The notes under the pieces were generated by a model. It saw only the letters and a list, made by a program, of their open reading frames with translations. It searched no databases and was not told where the DNA came from. The position numbers were made by a program, and so were the translations under genes. DNA of 64,000 bases from Thiohalophilus thiocyanatoxydans (lineage in GTDB: Bacteria; Pseudomonadota; Gammaproteobacteria; UBA6429; Thiohalophilaceae). Shown here piece by piece: positions 19,237 through 25,695 of this stretch (position 1 is the first letter of the stretch; each line of letters begins with the position of its first letter). The stretch is from positions 124,001 through 188,000 of the forward strand of contig NZ_SOQX01000006.1 of NCBI RefSeq assembly GCF_004366735.1, read 5' to 3'.

Positions 19237-20169
19237 ATGCGTAGTATAGGGGATTCGGGCGGGGCGGCCAAATGGCAGGCGACCGCGCCGGTTTTCAGTC
19301 TGTTACTGGCGGCCACATTGTGGGGCGTGTTCTGGTTTCCGCTACGCTGGCTCGAACAGCTGGGGCTGACGGGGTTGTGGCAGACCTTCTTTATCTATAC
19401 CGGTACGTTGTGGGTCGTGATAATCCTCGTCTGGCGTCAGGCGCCCAATCTGAAAACGGAGATTGGGCAGGCGCCCTGGGCGTTGTTGTTTATGGCACTG
19501 GCCAGTGGCTGGTGCAACACCGCGTTCATTCTGGCCATGCTGGAAGGCGAGGTGATGCGGGTGTTGTTGCTGTTTTATCTCTCACCCCTGTGGGCCACCC
19601 TGATAGGCTGGTTATTTTTAAAAGAAGAATTGCACACGCTTTCGATTTTGGTCCTGGTGATAGCGATCGGCGGTGCGGTGGTTATGCTGTGGCATCCCGG
19701 CATGGGCTATCCCTGGCCGCATGATACCGCCGACTGGCTGGCCCTGTCAGCGGGGATCATGTTTGCCATTCTCAATTCCCTGGTGCGGTTTACCGATCGG
19801 ATATCCATACCGGTCAAGACATCCGTGGCCTGGGTCGGTGCGATCGTGGTCTCCGGACTGTTGATTCTGTTCAGTGGTACCGGCCTGCCGGATGTGTCAT
19901 TTTCCGTGGCAGGCTATGCCTGGCTGGTCGGTGCCTTGTTAATGGTGATCATGACCTTCAGTGTGGTCTACGGTGTGACCCATATGCCGGTGCATCGTTC
20001 GTCGGTCATTTTACTGTTTGAACTGGTGGCCGGCGCGGTCTCCTCGCAGTGGCTGACCGAGGAAGTGATTCTGCCCAAAGAGTGGATTGGCGGAGCGTTG
20101 ATTATTATTGCCGCCTGGTTGTCCGCACGCCGGCAATTACAGCATCCCGAGGAGGAGTGGAGGGTATGA
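19237..20169 (+). CDS. EamA/DMT-superfamily transporter
   Basis: This inner membrane permease of 310 residues has about ten hydrophobic helices arranged as two EamA repeats (first half about 15-150, second about 160-300). Typical stretches are LLAATLWGVFWFPLR, LLLFYLSPLWATLIGWL and the repeat-final helix GGALIIIAAWLSARR. Substrates of this family vary widely (amino acids, nucleosides, metabolites) and cannot be predicted. ATG 19237 follows GGGGAAAAG. Its stop overlaps the following VOC gene by ATGA. Confidence 0.88.
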   Translation: MRSIGDSGGAAKWQATAPVFSLLLAATLWGVFWFPLRWLEQLGLTGLWQTFFIYTGTLWVVIILVWRQAPNLKTEIGQAPWALLFMALASGWCNTAFILAMLEGEVMRVLLLFYLSPLWATLIGWLFLKEELHTLSILVLVIAIGGAVVMLWHPGMGYPWPHDTADWLALSAGIMFAILNSLVRFTDRISIPVKTSVAWVGAIVVSGLLILFSGTGLPDVSFSVAGYAWLVGALLMVIMTFSVVYGVTHMPVHRSSVILLFELVAGAVSSQWLTEEVILPKEWIGGALIIIAAWLSARRQLQHPEEEWRV

Positions 20170-20537
20170 GTAATATTACGGCACTCGATCATGTCAGCCT
20201 TCTCGTCAGTGATACCCGACAGGCGTTGGCGTTCTATCAACAGGTACTCGGGCTGATGGTGGATGAGACGCGGCCGGATCTCGGTTATCCCGGCGCCTGG
20301 CTGCAACTGGGTGATCGGCAACTGCATTTACTGGAGTTACCCAATCCCGATCCGGTGGTGGGTCGGCCGACCCACGGCGGCCGTGATCGGCATCTGGCTG
20401 TTCGTGTGCAGTCGCTGGATACCCTGATTGCCAGCCTGGAACAGCACGGCATCGATTTTACGCTCAGTCGTTCGGGGCGCCGCGCCTTGTTTTGCCGCGA
20501 TCCCGATGCTAATGCCCTGGAGTTTATCGAGCAGTAA
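20166..20537 (+). CDS. VOC-fold protein (glyoxalase/bleomycin resistance superfamily)
   Basis: This is a single-module pair of beta-alpha-beta-beta-beta motifs, 123 residues. It starts ITALDHVSLLVSDTRQALAFY (possible metal His9) and has LHLLELPNPDP, RHLAVRVQSLDTL and the C-terminal NALEFIEQ, where the last Glu is a usual metal ligand. The reaction is not predictable from the sequence. ATG 20166 overlaps the transporter stop (ATGA) and follows GGAGTGGAGGGT. Its 3' end overlaps the convergent sulfatase gene by 14 bases. Confidence 0.87.
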   Translation: MSNITALDHVSLLVSDTRQALAFYQQVLGLMVDETRPDLGYPGAWLQLGDRQLHLLELPNPDPVVGRPTHGGRDRHLAVRVQSLDTLIASLEQHGIDFTLSRSGRRALFCRDPDANALEFIEQ

Positions 20538-22440
20538 AGCGATGTTCTGCGGGCTGCTCGACGGGCACCAGGCTCAGGGCTTGATTGTCGAACAAATGTT
20601 CCTGAGCCGACTTTGTCAGACTGTAAGCACGCCGTATCTGATCATCGCTCCCGTTGCGGCAGGGTTGCGGATTATCCAGCTCCGGATTGCGGCGCCAGTT
20701 GTGACAGCGGGCCTGTTCCGGCCTGGCGAGCGGAATTTCAATGACCTGGTCGTCACCCACAAACCAGCCCAGTGTCCCGTTGTGATAATACTCGGCGATT
20801 TGCGGTGCCGATTCGTCGAACAGTGAATAACCCAGAGTGTAGGGCATGGGCATATCCAGGATTTCCGCGATGGTGGGTGCAATATCCCGGTGATGGGCAA
20901 TGCGTTCGGGCGTGCCCGGTTCCACCAGATCGGGCGCGTAGATCGCAAACGGTACCTGATGGCGCTCGACACCGGTGCGGCGGACCCGGGCGGTGTGATC
21001 GGCGACCAGCACCAGCATCCACGGATAGTGCCAGTCACGCTTTTCCAGTGCGCTGACAAATTCGCCCAGTTCATGGTCGGCCAGATGCAGGACATTGCGT
21101 TCGATATTCAGTCGTGAATCGGGCGCCACCAGCGGAGCAAAATCCTCGCGTAGCTGGATGTCATGGGTGGTATTGGTGTTGATGCCGATATGCACCGGCT
21201 CAGGCATCTCGGAGAGTGCACGCAGGACATGTTGATAAAGATCGTGATCATAGACGCCCCAGTTATTCTCCGGATAGTCCCGCCGGGAGATGGCCTGTTT
21301 GCCTTCGCTGAGGGCATAGCCCATTGACTGGGCATAGGCACCAACCCCGCTGGTGTTTTCATGTGATCCCTGAAAGTAGGCAGTGGACCAGCCCGCGTCG
21401 GCCAGGCGGCGCGGCAGGCAGTCATAGTCGAACAGGGCTTGCGGCGTGCGCGCCAGAGTCTGGCCCAGCGGGTTTTGATAGCTGCAAAGGACGGCGAACA
21501 TGCCCTCGGTGGTGCGCATGCCGCCGGCAATCATGTCGCGATCGGCAAACGCGCGGGCGGCAAGCGCATCAAAATTCGGTGTGACCGGTGTGCCATCCTC
21601 CAGCGGTTGCATATGCCGGGTTGACCAGCTTTCCAGAAAGACCAGGAAGAGATTGATCGGGCGCACCTGGACCTGTTCCGGTATCGCACGTGGTATTGGA
21701 TAGAGGGCCTGGAGATTGCTTTCGGCTTCCCGGGCGGTGATCCAGTCCAGTGGTTGCCGACGCAGTTCGCCGTGTGTGTTTTGCAGGCCGTGCAGGGCGG
21801 AGTAGGCGCCGTTTAAAGCGGCCGCGGTTTCGCTGGCATCGGCCATGCGCATGGCATCGTGCGGCCCCTGGGGGATACCGCTGGCATTACTGCGCACAAA
21901 CAGGACACTCAGGAGGAGGACGCCCAGCAGACTCAGCTCCGGTCTCAGCCGCTGCCCCGGTTTTTTGTCGACTTCGACCCAGCGCACTGTGAAAAACAGG
22001 GCGGTGGCAATTAACAGGCCGATGATCCAGGGCCAGTGTTCGACCAGCATATTTAAAAGACTGTCGAGTGAATTGAACAGTTCGGCGGCTTCGTAGCCGA
22101 TATGTCGGCCGGTTTCCTGCCAGTAGAGCCAGTCACCCAGGTGGGCGGCCAACAGTACTACCCCGGCAGGTGCCAGCCAGCCACGGCGTGGCACGGGCAG
22201 CGGAGAGCGACTGACAAGCCAGAGGCCGATAACCGTCAGACCGGCCAGAAAAGCGGCAATAGCCAGATCGAAACGCAGTCCCCACCACCAGGCCCGCGGC
22301 CACAGCGCGTCGGGCACCATCACCGCGCCACTGATCAGACGCAGCAGCCAGGTCATCAGAGCCAGGAGCAAAAAGAATTTAAGCCAGGTCCGCAAAAGTG
22401 CCGCCGTCGAGGCGGGCCGATCAGAAATGGAATCACGCAT
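20524..22440 (-). CDS. LtaS/OpgB-like membrane sulfatase-fold phosphotransferase
   Basis: This 638-residue protein has about four or five N-terminal membrane helices (residues 18-35, 58-76, 88-105, 136-155, 170-185) and a large extracytoplasmic alkaline phosphatase/sulfatase-fold domain. Candidate metal site residues are Glu270 in LVFLESWS, the nucleophile Thr310 or Thr311 in GGMRTTEGMF and the Asp-His of VLVADHTARV, matching the LtaS Glu/Thr/Asp/His set. In Gram-negative bacteria such enzymes usually move phosphoglycerol or phosphoethanolamine onto glucans or lipid A. The exact acceptor is unknown here. It is transcribed away from the lipoprotein-rhodanese operon. Confidence 0.82.
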   Translation of the reverse strand: MRDSISDRPASTAALLRTWLKFFLLLALMTWLLRLISGAVMVPDALWPRAWWWGLRFDLAIAAFLAGLTVIGLWLVSRSPLPVPRRGWLAPAGVVLLAAHLGDWLYWQETGRHIGYEAAELFNSLDSLLNMLVEHWPWIIGLLIATALFFTVRWVEVDKKPGQRLRPELSLLGVLLLSVLFVRSNASGIPQGPHDAMRMADASETAAALNGAYSALHGLQNTHGELRRQPLDWITAREAESNLQALYPIPRAIPEQVQVRPINLFLVFLESWSTRHMQPLEDGTPVTPNFDALAARAFADRDMIAGGMRTTEGMFAVLCSYQNPLGQTLARTPQALFDYDCLPRRLADAGWSTAYFQGSHENTSGVGAYAQSMGYALSEGKQAISRRDYPENNWGVYDHDLYQHVLRALSEMPEPVHIGINTNTTHDIQLREDFAPLVAPDSRLNIERNVLHLADHELGEFVSALEKRDWHYPWMLVLVADHTARVRRTGVERHQVPFAIYAPDLVEPGTPERIAHHRDIAPTIAEILDMPMPYTLGYSLFDESAPQIAEYYHNGTLGWFVGDDQVIEIPLARPEQARCHNWRRNPELDNPQPCRNGSDDQIRRAYSLTKSAQEHLFDNQALSLVPVEQPAEHRFTAR

Positions 22441-22569
22441 TGTTCAGATTTTTCATCAGGGAAACCGGTTTTCTAATGCTGGATAGTATATATGGATTTT
22501 CGCGGGTGATGCACGCTGCTGGGCAGGAATATTTGTTTATGCAACCGACCCCGATCAGTCGCTGTTTCG

Positions 22570-22590
22570 CCTGGCGGATCATCCGCCAGG
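22570..22590. promoter_or_regulatory. Palindrome between divergent genes
   Basis: A 10-bp perfect inverted repeat (CCTGGCGGAT / ATCCGCCAGG) around a single central C lies between the sulfatase gene and the lipoprotein gene. No T-run follows on either side, so it is more likely a protein-binding site or mRNA stem than a terminator. It is 12 bases from the start of the TGTCA cluster. Confidence 0.5.
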
Positions 22591-22601
22591 TCAGCACCCG
22601 C

Positions 22602-22658
22602 TGTCAGACATGTCATGACCGGCTGTCAGAAATAGCAGGAAGTGACAGTGTCAGACAT
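22602..22658. promoter_or_regulatory. Probable enhancer (UAS) for the lipoprotein-rhodanese promoter
   Basis: The 10-mer TGTCAGACAT occurs at 22602-22611 and again at 22649-22658, with a 9-of-10 copy TGTCAGAAAT at 22624-22633. Spacings are 22 and 25 bases, about two helical turns. ATGTCATGAC (22610-22619) and the palindrome TGACAGTGTCA (22643-22653) lie in the same stretch. The cluster is about 35-90 bases upstream of the -24 element, a usual position for sigma-54 activator sites. ATGTCATGAC is also found upstream of the porin promoter. Confidence 0.72.
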
Positions 22659-22691
22659 CAGATATGTGTTGAAAATCAACGGCCTGGAACA

Positions 22692-22707
22692 TGGCATGCG
22701 ACTTGCT
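22692..22707 (+). promoter_or_regulatory. Sigma-54 (-24/-12) promoter of the lipoprotein-rhodanese operon
   Basis: TGGCATGCGACTTGCT carries the GG and GC dinucleotides exactly 10 bases apart and matches the TGGCAY-N5-TTGCW consensus. It lies 36 bases before the lipoprotein start. An activator gene with a GAFTGA motif, the sigma-54 contact, is only about 1 kb away. Confidence 0.87.
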
Positions 22708-22742
22708 ACTCAGTTGTAAGTGTCTAACTCGAGGAGAGATGA

Positions 22743-22916
22743 ATGCGACTGAAGTTGTTAACGCCCCTGTTGCTGGTACTGGGCTTGTGGGGTTGTGGAT
22801 CGGCACCCGTGGAAGAGAACGAGCGACAGGAAAATGCCAATACGCAAACTGAAACACAACAGAACGATTCGACAGAGGTCAACGAAGAATTATCCGACCT
22901 GGAAGATGATTGCTAG
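22743..22916 (+). CDS. Small acidic lipoprotein (57 aa)
   Basis: The short frame starts at ATG 22743 after CGAGGAGAG, a strong ribosome site. The product has a lipoprotein signal (LLTPLLLVLGLWGC, lipid-bearing Cys18), then a very polar mature part rich in Glu, Asn, Gln, Thr and Asp. It ends in LSDLEDDC with a Cys as the last residue. It is the first gene after a sigma-54 promoter, 45 bases before the rhodanese gene, so the two probably form an operon. I do not recognise a family. The terminal Cys beside an exported sulfurtransferase is suggestive but its role is unknown. Confidence 0.75.
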   Translation: MRLKLLTPLLLVLGLWGCGSAPVEENERQENANTQTETQQNDSTEVNEELSDLEDDC

Positions 22917-22961
22917 ATGTTCGGCAATCAGAATAATCACATAGTGAGGAGAAGAGGCATT

Positions 22962-23627
22962 ATGAAAAAAGCAAAACTAATAAGTAATCTGCTGCTGGCC
23001 GCGACGATTGGTTTTTCATCCGTTGCGTGCGCGGCGAATGACAAACTGGCGGTAAAAATCACCCCGGAACTCGGTGAGGTGCCGGTCAAACATCATGGCA
23101 AGAAGATGGTTATACGCCGTGATCAGGATCAAAAGGCGGTTGTGGACAAGAATTTTTCCAAGACTTCACGCAAGTGTCCGCCATTCTGTATCCAACCGTC
23201 GACACTGGCTCCTGGCGTGGAGACTATTGGGGAAGTTGAAATGCTCGATTATCTGGATCGATTGCATAATGAGGGTGACGATTCAATTCTTGTCGTCGAT
23301 TCGCGGACGCCGGGCTGGGTTGAGAAAGGTACAATTCCCGGATCAGTTAACATTCCCTGGACAAAACTGAATCCGGCAAAAGGGGCTGATCCGTTGACCA
23401 TGAGTGACATCATGACCAACCAGTTTGGTGCCAAGCAGATCGAATCAGGCATCTGGGATTTCAGTAATGTCAAAACGCTGGTCATGTTTTGTAATGGTAT
23501 GTGGTGCGGTCAATCACCCGCCAACATCAAGCAATTACTGAAAATGGGTTATCCGGCGCATAAAATCAAATGGTATCGCGATGGTATGCAGGGCTGGTCA
23601 ATGCTGGGGCTGACAACAGCCAGGTAA
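22962..23627 (+). CDS. Exported rhodanese-domain protein with two cysteine pairs
   Basis: This 221-residue periplasmic or lipid-anchored protein has signal peptide KLISNLLLAATIGFSSVACA; either cleavage after ACA or acylation at Cys23 is possible. A linker carries KCPPFCIQPS (Cys72, Cys76). The rhodanese domain (about 88-218) has VVDSRTPGWVEKGTIPGSVN and an active-site loop CNGMWCGQS with Cys177 as the expected sulfur-carrying residue and a second Cys182. ATG 22962 follows AGGAGAAGAGG; the frame is open further upstream. Family members transfer sulfane sulfur to thiols or cyanide, but the substrate here is not known. Sigma-54 control and a following terminator define a two-gene operon. Confidence 0.88.
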   Translation: MKKAKLISNLLLAATIGFSSVACAANDKLAVKITPELGEVPVKHHGKKMVIRRDQDQKAVVDKNFSKTSRKCPPFCIQPSTLAPGVETIGEVEMLDYLDRLHNEGDDSILVVDSRTPGWVEKGTIPGSVNIPWTKLNPAKGADPLTMSDIMTNQFGAKQIESGIWDFSNVKTLVMFCNGMWCGQSPANIKQLLKMGYPAHKIKWYRDGMQGWSMLGLTTAR

Positions 23628-23698
23628 CCGACAGTCAGGAAAAAGAAACTTATAATACTTTACAACCTGACAATTAACTCCTCCTCGAGAGCTGTATT

Positions 23699-23735
23699 AA
23701 CGCGAGACTTTTCTCCCGGTCTCGCGTTCTTTTTT
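23699..23735 (+). terminator. Rho-independent terminator after the rhodanese gene
   Basis: A perfect 10-bp stem AACGCGAGAC / GTCTCGCGTT with a 10-base loop is followed by CTTTTTT. It ends just before the stop of the convergent regulator gene. On the opposite strand the hairpin is not followed by a T-run, so it mainly serves the plus-strand operon. Confidence 0.93.
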
Positions 23736-23736
23736 A

Positions 23737-25104
23737 TTACAGGGTATTCTGATCGCCGTTTTTTATCTGACGTAAGTGCCGGTAAAGCGTTCGTTCGCTG
23801 ATGCCAAGCTCTTGCGCGGCCTTGACACGATGGCCGCGATGTTTTTCCAGGATAGCCAGTATTTCCTGTTTGTTCACGGTAATATTTCGCCGGTTCAATA
23901 AGGGGTCGCGTGATAGGTTCTCATCATCGACAACAGCGTTGTGCGGCGCAGTGGATAATGGCTCGTCCAGAAACGAGAAATGTTCGGGCTGGAGGGGGTG
24001 CTCATGCGCGAGTATCGAGGCTCTTTCGATAATATTACGCAGCTCCCTGACATTGCCGGGATAATCGTGCTGCATAAGAAGAGTCTGGACCTCCGGTACA
24101 AGAGGAAGCTTGCGTTCCCCGCCGGGTATCATGGACAGAAAATATTCGACCAGTCCGTTTATATCTTCCTTGCGTTCGCGAAGTGGCGGGATATAAATCG
24201 GAAATGCAGTCAGTCTGAAGTAAAGATCCTCCCGGAACTGATTTTGGCGGACCATTTCACGCAGATCACGATGCGTTGCGGCAATGATCCGAATATCGAT
24301 ATCGGTAAATTCCGTGGCGCCGAGGCGTCGTATCTGGCTGGTTTCCAGCAGGCGTAACAGTTTGGTCTGGAGGCTTGCGGACAACTCGCCAATTTCATCA
24401 ATAAACAGTGTGCCGCCTTGTGCGGATTCGATCAGCCCCTGCTTGCGTTTGTCGGCACCGGTGAAGGCACCACGTTCATGGCCAAAAAGTTGACTCTCGA
24501 CCAGGCTTTCGCCCAGGGTCGTGCTGTCAACAACCACCAGGGGACCATTGGCCCGACTGGATTGGCGGTGGATATATTCTGCAACACACTCTTTCCCGAC
24601 CCCGCTTTCTCCCTGCAAGAGTACCGTAGTCTGGGTTGGTGCAACGCGTTGCAGGATTTCGGTCAGTCTGAGCATAACCGGCGATCGTCCCAGCAGTTGG
24701 CGGCCGGTTTCCTCGACACTCGACAGTCTGTTGATGGACTCGCCCATCGACATGATGTTTCCCTGCTCATCAAAGATCGGCATGGCCTCAAGCTGGACAA
24801 GTTCCTCATTACCGTCGCAATCATAATGTGTGTGTATGACATGCGTCGGCTTACTTGACTGGAAGACCGTATCCAGAGGGCAGTGCTCTCCGTGCTGTTG
24901 GCAGGGTACATCACAATGATGCGATATTTTATAGCAAAAGCTGCCAACCACCTTGTCCCGGGTCGTACGGTAATGTTCGAGGTAATGCCGGTTTGCCGCC
25001 TGAATACGATAATCACGTCCTATAATGACAAAGGGTTCGTGATACATATCAATCATTTGCTGACAGGAGGGCAGCAACGTGGATTCAAAATGCTTCTGAT
25101 CCAT
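23737..25104 (-). CDS. Sigma-54-dependent activator with cysteine-cluster PAS domain
   Basis: This enhancer-binding protein of 455 residues has three parts. An N-terminal PAS domain (about 15-125) has Cys57, Cys64, Cys68 and Cys75 in CYKISHHCDVPC...HCPL, a pattern that could bind a metal, an Fe-S cluster or act as a thiol switch. The AAA+ domain has Walker A GESGVGKE (165-172), the sigma-54 contact GAFTGA (212-217) and Walker B GTLFIDEIGE (231-240). A C-terminal Fis-type helix-turn-helix (KAAQELGISERTLYRHLRQI) follows. There is no receiver domain, so it probably senses its signal directly. It lies between two -24/-12 promoters, which are its likely targets. Confidence 0.93.
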   Translation of the reverse strand: MDQKHFESTLLPSCQQMIDMYHEPFVIIGRDYRIQAANRHYLEHYRTTRDKVVGSFCYKISHHCDVPCQQHGEHCPLDTVFQSSKPTHVIHTHYDCDGNEELVQLEAMPIFDEQGNIMSMGESINRLSSVEETGRQLLGRSPVMLRLTEILQRVAPTQTTVLLQGESGVGKECVAEYIHRQSSRANGPLVVVDSTTLGESLVESQLFGHERGAFTGADKRKQGLIESAQGGTLFIDEIGELSASLQTKLLRLLETSQIRRLGATEFTDIDIRIIAATHRDLREMVRQNQFREDLYFRLTAFPIYIPPLRERKEDINGLVEYFLSMIPGGERKLPLVPEVQTLLMQHDYPGNVRELRNIIERASILAHEHPLQPEHFSFLDEPLSTAPHNAVVDDENLSRDPLLNRRNITVNKQEILAILEKHRGHRVKAAQELGISERTLYRHLRQIKNGDQNTL

Positions 25105-25447
25105 CTCTCTCTCCCAATTACACTGACGGGCCAGATTATAGAGTAATCATATCAAAGAGGTATGCATTTGTATCAGTACTATTTATTAATGTTTTCTTAT
25201 ATGTTAATTGTTATGGATCATTTCAGACAGTCTTATGGGACAACTAAACAGGATTGTTCCTGAACCGGCATTCCCAATGCCAATAAAACCACGTCGTTGC
25301 CGCGCCTGCCGGAATATACTGTGTATCCCTTATCTGTGAATTCGATGGCTACGTTCGCATAACGACGATCCGGGCAGTCGCGGTAGTGCCGATTAATGCC
25401 AAAGTGATCCGAGATGTGGCCCGCCTGAATTCATGTTGATTGCCTGC
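25105..25447. other. Non-coding stretch upstream of the regulator gene
   Basis: This 343-base region is the leader of the minus-strand regulator and part of the upstream region of the porin. I see no supported gene in it. It contains a weak minus-strand -24/-12-like element at 25267-25282, described separately. Confidence 0.5.
25267..25282 (-). promoter_or_regulatory. Weak -24/-12-like element facing the regulator gene
   Basis: Read on the minus strand the sequence is TGGCATTGGGAATGCC. GG and GC are 10 bases apart, but the -12 element ATGCC departs from TTGCW. If active it would give a leader of about 150 bases and autoregulation through the same TGTCA cluster that serves the porin. The evidence is thin. 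Confidence 0.3.
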
Positions 25448-25487
25448 ATGTCATGACGGACCTGTCAATCTGGCAGTTCTGTCAGGT
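25448..25487. promoter_or_regulatory. Probable enhancer (UAS) for the porin promoter
   Basis: ATGTCATGAC (25448-25457) is shared exactly with the lipoprotein-rhodanese enhancer. TGTCA half-sites follow at 25463-25467 and 25480-25484 (TGTCAGGT). The cluster lies about 120-160 bases upstream of the porin -24 element, a normal distance for a looping sigma-54 activator. Confidence 0.65.
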
Positions 25488-25608
25488 CGGAATGCCCGGG
25501 CAGAGGCGAGCTCTATTATGCAGGTGGAATCGTTTACCAGTATCTATCTGCTTAATCTGGAAGGAAAAATTGTTTTTTTTTCGAAGTGGTCCGGGAATAA
25601 ATCAGGTG

Positions 25609-25624
25609 TGGCATAACTCTTGCT
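25609..25624 (+). promoter_or_regulatory. Sigma-54 (-24/-12) promoter of the porin gene
   Basis: TGGCATAACTCTTGCT has GG and GC separated by 10 bases and shares TGGCAT-N5-TTGCT with the promoter at 22692-22707. The porin start is about 72 bases downstream. Confidence 0.87.
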
Positions 25625-25637
25625 CCAGTTGTTTCGG

Positions 25638-25656
25638 TCTGTCTCGTCGAGACAGA
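25638..25656 (+). promoter_or_regulatory. Palindrome at the 5' end of the porin mRNA
   Basis: A perfect 9-bp inverted repeat, TCTGTCTCG T CGAGACAGA, starts 13 bases after the -12 element, so it is at or next to the transcription start. It could be a stabilising 5' stem in the mRNA or an operator site. Confidence 0.6.
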
Positions 25657-25695
25657 TGTGAATGAAACTTCGATAACAACATTGTGGGAGCGAGT

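Noticed and set aside
25453-25665. A 70-codon frame upstream of the porin
   Set aside because: It overlaps the TGTCA cluster and the -24/-12 promoter, has a Cys- and Trp-rich product without a family, and lacks a ribosome site.
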